Under the pieces are notes generated by a model. The model saw only the letters and a list, made by a program, of their open reading frames with translations, was not told where the DNA came from and ran no database searches. This document shows positions 50,846 to 63,434 of a stretch of DNA of 64,000 nucleotides, piece by piece. A program made the position numbers and the translations under genes. Positions within the stretch are counted from its first letter, which is position 1, and the number at the start of each line of letters is the position of its first letter. Source of the DNA: Oscheius tipulae (taxonomy: Eukaryota; Nematoda; Chromadorea; Rhabditida; Rhabditidae); contig JASJZH010000005.1 of NCBI GenBank assembly GCA_037178975.1, positions 6,262,001-6,326,000 of the forward strand, read 5' to 3'.

Positions 50846-53800
50846 ATGTCAACTCGCGACTCTGTAGTCTCTCTCAGCTCGAATGGTTCCTCTTCCCGGG
50901 TTGAAACTCGTCTCGCCGACTCGAGAAACATGTCCATCGTCTCGACAGGAGGCGAAGGAGCTATGCTTCCTTCGTCCTCGAGCAAAGACGACGATTTGTT
51001 GTCGACCTCGAGCGACGAGGTCGAAACCATGGCTAGGCAGACTCTAGACAATCTAGTCGAGGTTCTTTTGATTTTGTCTTTGCTTTTTGATGTCCCTGTC
51101 TAGAACAAGTCTCTGATTTCGGGAAATGATAGTACGGACGAGGAAGAGAGCAGTTTGAAGAAGGAGAAGAAGCCCGAGAAGGATGTAGAGAAGCAGGAGC
51201 CAGAACGTAAGTTTTCTATTCCTTTTTCGTTTGGGTAGTCATTTAACTGGTTCACTGACTATTTGGTCTGTTGTGTAAGGATCCGAAGAACTAATCAGTT
51301 CATGTATTTACCTTTATGTCTCTTCTTATTTGGGACTCAAAAAAGACAGTGTTGCTCCCGTACTCTCTTTGAACCTTTCCTTCCGGCTCCGCCATATGAC
51401 ATTTGGTAATCTCGATTCAACTTAATGACCAAAGCTATAGACAGACATACCACGAGAGCTTTTCTTTTCCGCATTTGCATTTCGGACTCCCTATCAGTTT
51501 TTGAAAGCGACTATGCCGTGCTAATGTGCAAGACCTGTAACACACGTTATTCCCCTTGTCCCTACGCTTATCCATCACGTGTCCTTTTTCTTTAGATCTC
51601 TTTCCGAATTTGCTACGCTATTGTTCCATTCCTTAAACTCTATTTTTCTTCTGTCATCACGTCTGTCTCTTCTATCCATTGTTCTTCAAAAAACTCTGTC
51701 GCAAAGTATTCCCCCGACAGACTTGCCTCCCCCCGAAAATTCAACAATCTAATAAGGCTCTTTCGGTCCATTACTCCGCTCTCTCTTTCTCTAAAGAGCG
51801 AGTAAAAAGGATTGTCTGTGTCGCTTAACGTTTAATTAGCACGGGAAGCATCCATTTCGTATTGGAAGGACGAAAAGAATCACAAATGAGCCCTCGCCGT
51901 GTCTCTCCCCCTAGAAATGACCCTTTTCCTGTCTCTTATAGTTTCAAAATAGACTCTCTGAGAAGAGAAAGTAAGTGTATTTCCTCCCGCTCCATCTCCT
52001 TCTGCCTCCTCCTACTTCTAGAGGCCTCAACTGAGTAATCGAATTTTGGCCTGACACTCTGTCTCCGCGCAGCAATCAAACCAAACCTTGGCCCACCTTG
52101 ACGTCCAATCTTCTGACTAAATCCAGCCTTTTTGTTGTGCGGACTGGAGCCGATTAGTGCCGCCTGCCAAGTATCCTTTCTTCGGCTCGCTCCTTGTTTT
52201 ACTGCCCTCATTTGGTGGTCGAATGAGATCGTTTGTTAACGAAGAAGACACTTACACTCATTCAAGCGCCTCCCAATTTTCAGTCTCTTTTTCTTCGATC
52301 TTGTTATCAGAAGCTATAACTAGTACTCTCGGTTTAAACATTTTGTGTAATAGGTCAGTTCAGTTCAAGGTAGGTAACAAACCGTATTGAATTAGCTCAA
52401 AAGTGTTTACTTTGATTCAGGATCGGACCGAGGAATCGTGTAAATAAGAATGATAACTAACTCGGGACTTCCGGTCATTTTATAAAATAGGAACCGCACT
52501 ACTAATTGCATTTGATCAATTCCTTGACAAGAACGACTGTCGGTACATTGTTTGTTCCATTTCAGTGCTGTGCTTTTGGGATAAACTATGGTATCATATC
52601 CGAAGTTTGTCAGATAGTTGTAGAGTTTATTGAGTCCAAGATCTGATCGAAGATATTTGGAGGTCGTTCCACACTTCTCTGTTCAGATCACCTAAGACTT
52701 CTCCCTATACTATACGCCCAATTGTGAACTTCTTACTAATGCGAAAATTGCTCCTATTGTAGTAAGCTGTCTAGCCGATTATGCTGGGCCATTCTTACCA
52801 AACAATATGATTCAAGTGACTTGGCTTTCGTATCGGACATCTGTGGGTATTCTGGATCTTTGCATCCAAGTTTTCTCAGCTGATTCAAGATCTTATCAAA
52901 CTCCTTTTTGCACTTATATCACATTCATAGCTAACTCGAGGGGGCCTTGTGGGTACAGAGAAAATTGTGAGAGAAAGGGAGGCAGATATAATGAAGGCAA
53001 GAGAAACATCTCAGACACTTTGACGCCCCTCTCCTGCCAAAAAGTGTTCTCTAGAAAAAGTGCGTTGTTCGTCGTTCAACTAAGTCTTTGTCAACCTAAT
53101 TCAACTTCTCATACGCCACTTTTCGCTTCGAATTCCCCCGAAGAGTCCCTCTCCCAAGAAATTGACAAAAACACCTCCGTCAAGCGGGTATTATAGGGGC
53201 CTTTAAGCGTCAAGGCGCATCTATTTCTCTTGATTGGCTACATTTTTCAACTGCCGCCATATTTGTCAGTTTCAGCTAAAGAAATTCTCTTTGGGCGTTC
53301 CAGCTCGGAAATCAAAAGAAAACCTCTTGGGATTACAACAGGCCTGTACCCAAATGTTTCTAGGTCCATGAAGATTTTTGAGTTCACCCAAACCTTCTCG
53401 TTAGAAAACACTATTTCCCTCTATATTTTCCTGTCTGTTATGAGCAGTTTCCTGCTTCCCCGAGTGGCGGTCATTTTCAGCCTCCTCTCATTCCCTAATC
53501 CAGCACCTGCGGAGGGTACCCGTTCCATTATTGGCTACCCATCTTTTTCAGCATAAAGAGCCATTTTCTTTTTGAAATTGAGAGAGAGGGGGTGAGTAGG
53601 CACATCTGTTTTGAAGCAGGCGCCCTCTCCTTCTATTAGAATCCTCACTCCTTTTTTCGTGTTTGCACCTAGTAACACGTGAGCCGTCTCTTCTCATAAC
53701 TAGGTGACACTACTAATCTCCCGTAGCCGTCTCACTTATTATTGAGTTAGGGTTTTTCGATTGTTCTTTTGCTCGAGTACAACATATAATGAAGGCCCCA

Positions 53801-56800
53801 AGAAACCTAACCTTTGAGAAGGAACTATTTCGAAATCTAGTTTTCACTGCGAGTACTGTGAAATAAACCTCTACAAATGGTTCCCGCCTATTCATACTAT
53901 CAAAATAAATCTTTCCGTAATTGATAACAGAGATTTCAAAGTTTCAACATGGCTTACGATCTCCTAATTAGGATTACACACCTGTTCCAGTATGGCCAAA
54001 AACGTGTTATAAGTTAATCACCATCTTTCCGTTCCCATTCAAAACACGTAAAGTCTCCAGGAAGAGAGCTCTAAATCAGTGAGTGGGGCCATCTGGCATT
54101 CCACGGGCTGCCGTTTATTATTCTCTCATGTCGCTGTTTATCCGCTTCTGATGATGATAGCAGAACGAAAGTTCTCGCAGCCGCCGCCGAGAGCCTTCAA
54201 GTTCAGTCCCATTCCTGATCTGCCGACCTTCTCCGTCAAGTACACAATCGACTATGGTACGTTTTTTGGACTGGGTTCGTGGTGGACTTGTAGCTACTAA
54301 CTTCAGTAGGAAATATGAAAAAAAGGTGAAAATTCAATCCTTCGGACTGAAATGTAAAGTAAAGCAGTTGGAACTATAGGAAACCATTGTATGCCTGTCT
54401 TGAACTGAACTGAACAATGGTCAATAATTCCTCAAAAGAACCGAGAGTAGTGGTAGTCTCCCCAATCTCCAAGCCCGCATATCTGTTTTCGCCCGAGTGC
54501 TTCCTCAGACCCAGTCCCCTCTTTGCTAGAGAAAGAGAGACTACTGAAATCCGATATAGTCAGAGAAGAGAGTGAGTGACTCTCGTGTGCCGATGAATAA
54601 GTCGGTACGTGACAGAGACAGAAGCGCCCAGTCTACCAATAAGGATCGTCGTAAGGAGAGGACTCTTAATCTCGTACCAGGTTGGTTCGTGGACTCTTGT
54701 CTTTTTTCCATTGGACTTTGTCTTTGCTTCAAAGCCTTTCGAACTTTGGTTCTTCAAGTAGTTTGCTTGCTGACAACGGGGTTCCAATAGCAGTTTGTTA
54801 TTTTCCTGCTGAAAGTTTCGATAGTTTTGTCGCTCCAGAGGTGAACATATTCCGTCTAATGTTTGTGCCACCAGCGGTGTTTTCAAAAAAAAAAGAATCA
54901 ACTGGACAATTAGGAAGGGTATACATATCATGGGATTGTATGGTCTACAAAGCCTAACTATTTGAGAGCAAAGGTCAATCAAAAGCGACGGTTGTGTAAC
55001 AACAAAGCTAAGAACAAGAGGTATAAGTTACCTGCCCCTCTTCTTCATATCCAATGTCGCCTGTTTCAGCCAATATCCAAAATGAATTCGGAGTCTGCGG
55101 ATGGATTCTCACAATTCTCAGCTACATGCTTATCATCGTCACCTTGCCAATCTCGGCCTGCATGTGCATCAAGGTTTGGTTTTTCGTTCAAACAAGAACA
55201 ATCGAGCTTCAGGTTGTGCAAGAATACGAGAGAGCAGTCATCTTCCGACTGGGAAGACTGATGCCCGGAGGGGCTAAAGGACCGGGTATTTTTCTCATCG
55301 TTCCCTGTATCGACACCTATCGGAAAGTGGATCTTCGAGTCTTATCGTTCGAGGTGCCGCCGCAGGAAATTTTGTCCAAAGATTCCGTGACAGTGGCCGT
55401 TGACGCTGTTGTCTACTTTAGGATATCCAATGCGACCATTTCTGTGAGTTGTTACAAACGAGTGTTTGAAGTTGACAGCATTGTGGCAGAAACAAAAAAA
55501 TGGTTGACCTATTATTTTCTTGAAGTCACATCATTCGATTCCCCAAGTTTCTATAGTTATTCCGTTTGGATTACGCAGTCTCCCCTGAACTGTCTGATAG
55601 CGAAAATTGAAATGTGACACGTAGGAGATCAGAGAGCAACGTGCATCCTTTGTGTCCTTCTCAAAAAGCGGCTAATTTTTAGGTGACAAACGTCGAAGAC
55701 GCAGCGAGATCGACCAAACTGTTGGCTCAGACCACCTTGAGAAACATCCTCGGAACCAAGACCCTTGCCGAGATGCTCTCCGACAGAGAGGCCATTTCCC
55801 ATCAGATGCAGGTAACCGTAAGACTAAAGCCTTTCCAAAACAAGAACTTCCAGAGCACACTCGACGAAGCTACCGAGCCCTGGGGAGTCAAAGTAGAACG
55901 AGTCGAGGTCAAGGATGTCCGTCTGCCGGTTCAGCTACAAAGAGGTGGAAAAGCCGCGGTTTCGAGGATGAAAAATAAGTTTAGCTATGGCTGCGGAAGC
56001 TGAGGCTGCACGAGAAGCAAGAGCCAAGGTTATTGTCGCAGAAGGAGAGCAGAAGGCGTCGAGAGCTTTGAAGGAAGCCGCCGAGGTCATCGCCGAATCA
56101 CCGTCGGCTATTCAACTCCGTTATCTTCAAACGTTGAACTCGATTTCGTGAGTCTTTCTAACAATTTAGGAGTCCGAAGGGAGTGTTTGTACCTTTTTGG
56201 CAGGTCTTTGGGGCTAAGGATTTCTTAAAATAGGTGTTGAAACTCGATCAAATTGTACTGTTTTCAGAGCCGAGAAGAACTCTACAATCATCTTCCCCTT
56301 CCCTGTGAGTATCCCCATCTTATTTGGTACATAAACACCATTTTCAGATTGATTTGCTCAGTGCTTTCCTACAACGACCGGCGCCCAAAGTGTAAGTTTT
56401 TCGTCAGCCAGCTTTCGCACTAGACTCGCTCACTTTGCTTAACAGCTAGCCATTTCAGGGATGCTCCTTCCTCGTCCGGCTTATCTTCACTAAAAATGCA
56501 CGCGAGCTGAGCTCAAAGCCCACCACCAAAGACCCACTTCACAGCCCCACACATCAGATCTTCTTTTCTGTGTTCTGTATATTCAAATAAATATTTATCT
56601 TCACATGCTTCGTTACAATACGCGGCTTTTTGCAGTTTTATTGGCTGGCTAAGGGAGCAACACCGCTGTTGGCTTTAGCGAATCAAAAACTACTAACTTT
56701 TGAGAAGAGTTACTCCCCAGAACTTGCAACAGAATAAAGTGTGTCACAGTCAAAAGTTGAAAGAGACTTACAATTTAGTTGAGTAGCAGCAACGAGAGTC

Positions 56801-59800
56801 GATGACGGAGACGAGAGCATTGCCAGGGACGAGGTCCTAGTAGAGACGCACATTGTCGAACTGACTAGTTTACCACAAGAGGGATTGTTTGACTTGCCAA
56901 CTTCTGCAAAATGTTGATCAAAAACTTTCCAAATGTTTTGCTCTTGCTTACAACTAGTCAGTTCGCCCCTCTGCTTCTCGACTAGGACGTTGTCCCGTGG
57001 TTCGCTCTCATCCGCTAGTAGCTTCTACTCACTTCCAACTGTAAGCTCCTTCACGCTAAATCTCGCTGTTTGTGCTCCAATCTCTGTCTAGAAAGTCAGT
57101 GTGACTATCTAACACTGTCTGTCTCTCTCATTTAATTTCTCACAGTTTTGTCCAGTTCCTTACAAGAATCTTTTTTGAACTAGTAAGATCCCAAAATTCT
57201 TCTTACGCTGTTTGACCCCTTTCTGTTACAAATCAGAACCTCAAATTCAACGGAACTTGGTCAATTCGAATGGGTGGCTCCACTCAACTTGGCTCTATCT
57301 CGCAAAATCAGTTCAATTTCAGTGAGGAGCCACCTGCTCTCCCGAAGAAGATCCGTTCCTGTTGTCTGTATAAGTATCCTGACTGGGTCCAAGGTATGGT
57401 CGGTGAGGGCAAGGCTCCAGTCTCCGGCGGCTCGCAGGTGAGATCCAAAGGTGCGCTCAGCCACGAAGAAAAACTCAATCTCGACTCCATTTGCAGCACC
57501 AACATCCGCCATCTCAACACTCTCATTGGCACCCTCCGGGAGGTTCAGGCCCGAGCACCACAACCACCAGTGGCCGTCCACCGCTCCCCCTCAGGTTGGT
57601 TCCTTCCAAATTTGTCAGTCGGCGCCTTTTGTTTATATCAAAGGGCTCATCTCCCTGGAGAAGGGGCAGGGTTTCTCTTTATTGAAGCCTAGTGGTCACT
57701 GCAATTTGAGACTTTCTGTTTACGGCTGGCTGTAAGCGGTCAGAACAGTTGTCTTCCGTTCATTCAGAACAATGGTCGCCTGTCGTAGCTATAAGTAAGC
57801 GGTATTTTTAAGAAGGAACTTTTTTAGACTACAAATTCAAAGCTTCCCGCCTCACTTTTTACCTAGTGACCCCGCTGTTTATTCTATTTCTCTATCCCTT
57901 TATCTCTCTAGCTTTTTGTCTCTTTTACCTTATGTTAGTCAACTCCTTACTTCGGCGCTGTACCCTTGCGGTACTTTTTTGAACGTACTGGCTCTGTCTT
58001 TCTCTTTTTGTGCAGTTCATTTGTTCCTTTTGTCAGAGGCGCAAATCCAATCATAACGTCTCCTCTCTATATATCTTTGGGTGGCCCCTCTCTTCACTCT
58101 ATACATCTTCCCTATGCCCTTTAATCGTCCTTCATGATCTTAGAAACAAAAAGAGAGCTATCAGATGCTCGTCTCTGCCCTCTTGGTTTATTCTATGCCG
58201 CACTCTTGACGCGCTGTCAAGATTTTCAGTCGAGCTCATTTATCAGCGAGAAGTGCGGAGCAATTTATGCTATCAGCATTGAGGAATGGAACACTTAGGA
58301 CTTTTGTAAGGTTCTATAAGAACTTAAAATGCTGCTATTCGAGACCATGCTTGATATTTACTGAACCCGAACTTTCTTGACTTACCAAATCGCCTTGATA
58401 TCTTATTTTTCTATCAAAAAGACAAAGTATCTCACACTCTTTGTACAGTAGCTTATAAAAAGCTGCACGTGTTCATGCGTTCTTCTTTTGCTAACCCTGC
58501 TGAGGCGTAAAGTGAGGGCTCCCAGTCAGCTGTTGGGCATCTCATAGTCAGCGGTCTTCCTTTTCTCCCTCTTGGACAGATTACGGCCAGCCAAAACATG
58601 ACCCCCTCCTGTTTCTGTCTACGTCATTGCGTTCTCTACTGCCCCGTCGAGAGGATACCGCTCAGTAGGGATGAACAAGGGCAAGTTTCTTTTGAAGGGT
58701 GTAAAGTCTCTTCTAACCTCCTTGGACGTCTCCCTGACTTCTATTTCCTGCTCAAAGTTAGGACGTCTTTTTAGACACAAACAATATGCCCTCGTAGCCT
58801 TTTCAGCCTCAACGATTGTTATAGAATGTTTACAGCTGATGTCTCTCTTGCGATCTCTTCCTAAACCTATAACGTTTTGATCCGATTTATGTCTCTGCAT
58901 TGTTTCACAGCTAGAAGTGGTCGGTAAATGTGATTTCACACCGGCTATTTTGTAGGCAGCAAAGTGGTGGCAGCTTGACTACTTTAGAAACATTTGCCAT
59001 GACTTTATATCTTTCTGGTCATGTTCGCAAATTCGCATCTCTTCCCAAAGTGATCTCTTCAAAAGTTGCTGTTCTTTTAAGTTTAAAACCTTGTTCCTTG
59101 CGGATCCTCAAATTGCTGTTTCTCTCTCAGATTACAAGATGTATCAGGTGTGTCACTCGCAAGGCTCTTGCAAGTCGAACCAATTAGTCCGCTTTAATCC
59201 GCTGCGGCTCGAAAACAGCTCCACGGGCTGGGTCTCAAATTACAAGTTTGATGAAAAGTTGTGACAAGACGACGGCTCCGATCTGGGGGAACTTTCGCGC
59301 AAACAAATGAGTTTTTTCAGCATGCGAGAAGCACAATATCACTTGCAAGTCGGCCAGCAGGGGAATACGACAGCTACACCGAGCCAGCTGGATCCAGGTT
59401 AGTAATTTTGTCAGGGCACTTGGCTTCAGCTGTAGCTCACCAGCTTGTTTTTGTTTTAAGACGACTGACAGGAGACGTAGAGACAGTTAGTTCTGACAAG
59501 CATGGCTTTCCGTTTTGCAGGCTCGCTGCTCGACTCTTCTCGTCGCGGGTCGCGCGGTCCAGCCCGAGGGACCGGTGCTAACTCCCTACTGAAACAGGCC
59601 ATTGCTAACCGACTGAAAGAAGAGGAAAAGAAGGATGACGAGACCAAGATGGATCGTGGCGAAGCAGAAATGAGCAGAAGCATTGTCGGAAACCCCGCTT
59701 GGTACAGAGACGACGAGGGAAGGACGGGATTCAAGCCGAGAGAATGGGAGAACTTGCCGAATCAGCAGAAGGAGCAGGTCAAGAAACGACGAGAGAAGAA

Positions 59801-62437
59801 GAAAGAGGAGACTGGGACTGCGGTGGCGGAAATTGACAAGGAATTGCTGAAGGAAAAGGAGCCTGTGGAAGAGGAGAGAGAATTGACCAAGGAGGAGAAG
59901 AAAGTGCTGAAGAAGAAGGAGAAAGAAGAGAAGAAGGAAGAAGAAAAGAGGAAGAAGGAGGAGAAGAGGCGAGAGAAAGAAGAAAAGAAGAGGCTGGAAA
60001 AGGAGGAGAAGGAGAGGAAGAAGAGTCAGACCTCATCGGACAAGGTTGAGAGGGAGAAGCCGGAGACAGGACTGCAGGAAGGTACTCTGGAAAAGGAGAA
60101 AAGACGAAGCAAGAGCAAGGAACGAGAGTCTGATGCAGTATCAAGAGAGAAGAAGGAGAAAATGAGAAGAGAGAAGGAGAACTCAACGGAAAGGACAGAG
60201 GGAACTGGGGATGACAAGCTAAGAGACAAAAAGGAAAGAAGACAAGAAAAAGGAGAGAGTCACCGAACCAGGGAACATCTGGGTCCCGAGAGAGAGTCGT
60301 CTATGGGAAGAGACAGTACTGATCATCTTAACAGAGAGCCAAAGGAGTCAAGAGGAGAAAGACACAAGAGAATGGGGCATCCTGATCAAGGCAGTGAGTC
60401 GACTGACAAAAGAGAGAAGAGCAGAGACCGGGAGCAAAGAAGGTATTCCGATACCAAAGGAGAGACCCACCAGATAAGAGAGCATTCTGATAGAGAAGAG
60501 AGTCACAAGACCCGAGAACCGTCTAAACGAGACAGAGAGACACGCCATTCGACCTCAGGTCACAGGACAGGAAGAGAGTCGAGAGATCAGTCCAGTCCAC
60601 CAGAAGGATTTGATTCCCATCAGAAGGAGCCTACTGCAAAAATAGACAATCCGACTCTCCGCCGCGACTCGAACACCTCAGCTGCTTCCAGTACCAAGTC
60701 TACGGATACCGTCAGACATCATCCAGTCTCCGGAAAGCCACCGCGTCATCCGTCTATTGAATCGTCCAAAACGCCAGTTCAGTCCAGTCCCAGTTCCTCT
60801 AATGAAGAAGATAGACGGGCCATGATTCTCGCGAAGCCGAGAAGGACGAACATCGGAGAGCGGAGAGACAGCTCCATGAGCGAGAGCTCAAGGATCAGTG
60901 CTGTCTCTCACAAGAGTGTGACTTTCAGCGACAGAGTCCAGACTCACGAGATCGAGAGAATCGTTTTGTCTAGTTCTGAAGATGACGTGGGTGTGATGAG
61001 TGACGACGAGTTGAGCAAACCTGACAGTGAAAGACGAAGGAAGTTGGTCAGAATGCTTCAAGAACAGGAAGAGGCCACTGACTTCGAAGAAGAAGACGAC
61101 TTTGAGGAACAGGAGCGTTTTATTGAACAACGAATGCTGGAAGAGCAGATGATGAGTCCAGGCATCTACCCGGTCTACAATCTGAACGAGACCAGCTCGC
61201 AGAACAGCATGTATCCGGAGGAATTGGATCCTGATAGGTAGGCAGATGGTTTTCTGTTGTCGTACGACTTTAGTGAATTGGGAAAATGAAAAACGTTTTA
61301 GAGCTTTACCGAGATTTTGAGACAAACCGTATGTCGACCAGTAATTTTTGTTTTTCCCGTCTGAACTCTCGTCTGTTGATTCTAAACATTAGAACATTTT
61401 CACAAACCTATCCCAATCCATGCACTAGTCGTGACAACATTTAACTATCTAGGTATTTACTCGAAGAAGACGGAAGCTACATCTCCTTGGACAAGCTGCC
61501 AGCGGCTGTCAGACGAGCCATCATTGCGGACATGACCAGTCGACCAAGAGACGACGAAATCAACATGGGTAGCATGTCCAAACTGCATGAAGAAGGACCT
61601 TACAGTCCCGGGTTGGTACGTAGCCACGAAGGAACTCTTCCCAGAAGCGCTAGTGGTTATCTGGACGAGCAGTACATGATCCAGAGCTACCAGCAGGCCA
61701 TGTACGGTGCTTTTCACCCCGACGACCGTGTCAGAAGTCCTGGAGATCAGCCGAGCAGCACTTTGAGTCCACCGCAGGGTCGAGTTCCGAGAACTATGGG
61801 TGAGAGACGGCAACTACATCAGCTTCATGAAAGCTTCTATGACAATGTTCCGAGCAGGACAAGTAGTCTGATTGGAGTACCAGTCGAGACCAGAGAGTCG
61901 AGACCAGTCATGCCGCAGAGAATACAAGAGAGAAGAGGGTCCGAAGCTCTGGAGAGGGCTGAAGGTGGAGAGTTGGTTACACCCGTACCGTCTCCTCCCA
62001 GACGCGGAAGTAGTACCTCCATCGAGAGGAGAGCCTTTTTCGAGTCGATGAACCCTTCAATCGGCGGTGTTCATGCGAAGAGAGACGATGACAGCACGCC
62101 GACTCCGTCGCCACCAAGACTCATCGTGAGTCAGCCGGCAGCCGGTCAACCACAACAACGACTACGTGTCACGACTACTACTACCTCGACCATGCAGACG
62201 AATCGAACGGAAATACTTGAGAAGGAGAGCCGGAATGAGGATGATATGCGACGAAGATTTGTGAAACAGTTTGGAGCTAACAGAAAAGCTCCGAGAGCGG
62301 AAGAAGAAGACCCATTGGATCCTGGACCAACTAGTGGGAGCAGGGAAAGTATCTACAGTACGGACAGCAGAGAGTCGGTCGTCTCGGAAGCCTCTATTAG
62401 GAAGGAGAATTTTGTTAGGAGAAACTTCAACTATTAA
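50846..62437 (+). CDS. mec-2: MEC-2 stomatin-like protein, main N-terminus (module IV), core and longest C-terminus
   Basis: Exons: 50846-51061, 51104-51206, 54161-54256, 55070-55173, 55213-55443, 55683-55811, 55854-55944, 55985-56147, 56268-56304, 56348-56391, 57323-57437, 57497-57594, 59321-59397, 59521-61237, 61453-62437. Together 1401 aa, in frame throughout. Module IV is Ser-rich ([28 protein letters not shown]). The core, from about residue 139, has [14 protein letters not shown], a hydrophobic hairpin with the conserved Pro (TLPISACMC), then the SPFH/PHB domain ([20 protein letters not shown] ... [20 protein letters not shown]). After it come [31 protein letters not shown] and SMREAQ, all as in nematode MEC-2. 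MEC-2 binds cholesterol at the inner membrane and boosts the MEC-4/MEC-10 DEG/ENaC touch channel. A further in-frame ATG at 55054 could start a short form. Confidence 0.93.
51207..54160. other. 2.95-kb intron of mec-2
   Basis: The exons on both sides fit (GAA C joined to CA GAA). Inside I see only short unlinked open frames, such as 52807-53196 and 53230-53556 on plus. No nested gene is recognised. Confidence 0.55.
56459..56510 (+). CDS. mec-2: mec-2 alternative terminal exon, short C-terminus
   Basis: From the core exon ending at 56391 (AAA GT) splicing to 56459 gives [19 protein letters not shown] and a stop at 56508-56510. A poly(A) signal AATAAA follows at 56586-56591. The resulting MEC-2 is 421 aa and ends about 20 residues beyond the SPFH domain. 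It lacks the CCLYKYPDW region entirely. Confidence 0.8.
56586..56591 (+). terminator. Internal poly(A) signal of mec-2
   Basis: AATAAA 76 nt after the short-form stop codon, inside the intron used by the long forms. Confidence 0.7.
56782..57031. repeat. Long imperfect inverted repeat (hairpin) in a mec-2 intron
   Basis: Left arm about 56782-56872 and right arm about 56951-57031. The best-matched parts are (C)GAACTGACTAGTT near the loop and GTCCTAGT(A/C)GAGA further out; GAGTAG(C/A)AGC marks the outer end. The loop is about 80 nt. The arms are not identical, so the structure is old or conserved with compensations. It lies between the internal poly(A) site and the exon that starts the long forms. 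Confidence 0.75.
57595..59320. other. 1.7-kb intron of mec-2
   Basis: Separates [11 protein letters not shown]...LR from SMREAQ. There is no convincing exon inside; open frames at 58010-58282 and 58930-59187 have no domain pattern. Confidence 0.5.
59521..61237 (+). other. mec-2: 1.7-kb charged exon of mec-2 (low-complexity region)
   Basis: One exon of 572 codons. After a Ser/Arg-rich start ([16 protein letters not shown]) and a short helical part ([16 protein letters not shown]), the region from about 59750 to 60050 is almost purely Lys, Glu and Arg. Then come about 150 residues of Arg/Glu/Ser/His, a Ser-rich part, and an acidic helix ([20 protein letters not shown]). The stretch is suited to a single alpha helix plus a disordered tail. 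Confidence 0.85.
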
Positions 62438-62806
62438 TGTGGGTTTGTTCAAGATTGCTTTGTTTAGGCTTTTGCAATTCGCTTGAAATCACAAGGAATC
62501 TGGATAGACAGATTGAGAGACATTTTAAGGCTCATGAGTGTTGCCTGATAAAAGAATGTCGCTCTCTTGTTTATAAATTTTTGCGACATTTAGGTCTGCC
62601 ATTGTTTGTCAATGATACTCTTCACAGAGACACAGAATGTGATCTGGTAGTCTGTATATAGACTGCTAGACCTATAAGCGTATGTATGTCTCTATTGGGG
62701 GAAAATCAGAAAAACCAATTCTGTCCACAATCTATAGAGCACTGCTTCAGCTTTGCCTCGCTCCCCACTACCATCACATTTCCAGATCATAAACTATCAT
62801 TTTCAG

Positions 62807-62924
62807 CGAGCTTGATCCGATGAAGCGCCCTCTAGAAGAACGCTACGACTTTGCCCGTCCCGATCGTATCTCCAAGGCTCTTTCCGGCTCCCTTTGGGCT
62901 GGCACTGAGAACAAGGAGTCCTGA
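62807..62924 (+). CDS. mec-2: mec-2 alternative terminal exon, third C-terminus
   Basis: After a TTTCAG acceptor, 39 codons read SELDPMKRPLEERYDFARPD...TENKES and stop at 62922-62924, with AATAAA at 62992-62997. It accepts phase 2, so it can follow the exon ending at 57594 (giving a 514-aa MEC-2, close to the classic length) or the charged exon ending at 61237 (giving 1112 aa). Confidence 0.75.
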
Positions 62925-62991
62925 GTTTGCTGTTCTTTCACTTCTGATCTCTTGTTTCCCGTGATTCCCTCTTTAACCTGCTGCTTCTCCG

Positions 62992-62997
62992 AATAAA
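62992..62997 (+). terminator. Distal poly(A) signal of mec-2
   Basis: AATAAA 68 nt after the stop codon at 62922-62924. Confidence 0.7.
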
Positions 62998-63434
62998 TGT
63001 GAAAAAGAGACAGAGAGCTCGTGTCATGTTTGCCCACACAGACTACCTGTCAATCTGGGCCCGTTTTCATATCAAACAGTCCGCGTGCTAGACGTGGTGT
63101 ATTTTTGTCCTGGGAGGAGGCTAAAGGTGGTGATGGGTGGTCGGTGCGTCTTTCCCAAAAAAAAGACAGGCCGACCCATTAGACGGACAGTAATGACTCA
63201 CAACAGACAGGCGATCTGCCGTTGGATCGGGTAATGAGGTTTCACAGGATAATGAGATCTAAGGTCTTTGGTGGTACCGTTCTTAGAAATGGACAGACTG
63301 ACTGACAAATAGGGAAAACCAGAAGTAGCAAAGAAGCTTTATATACGAGTAACAATCGCTCGGTGCAAGTCTTGGTGGGTTGAGAAAGATAACTGAGATG
63401 TTAGGCGAAGGTTTGTGACAGAAAGAACCTCAGT

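Noticed and set aside
55054-55617. 187-codon unspliced stomatin frame taken as a separate short gene
   Set aside because: It reads through a 39-nt intron and past a real donor; the spliced chain gives the full SPFH domain.
59779-60186. 135-codon minus frame rich in Ser and Pro
   Set aside because: Mirror image of the Lys/Glu-rich mec-2 exon, not a gene.
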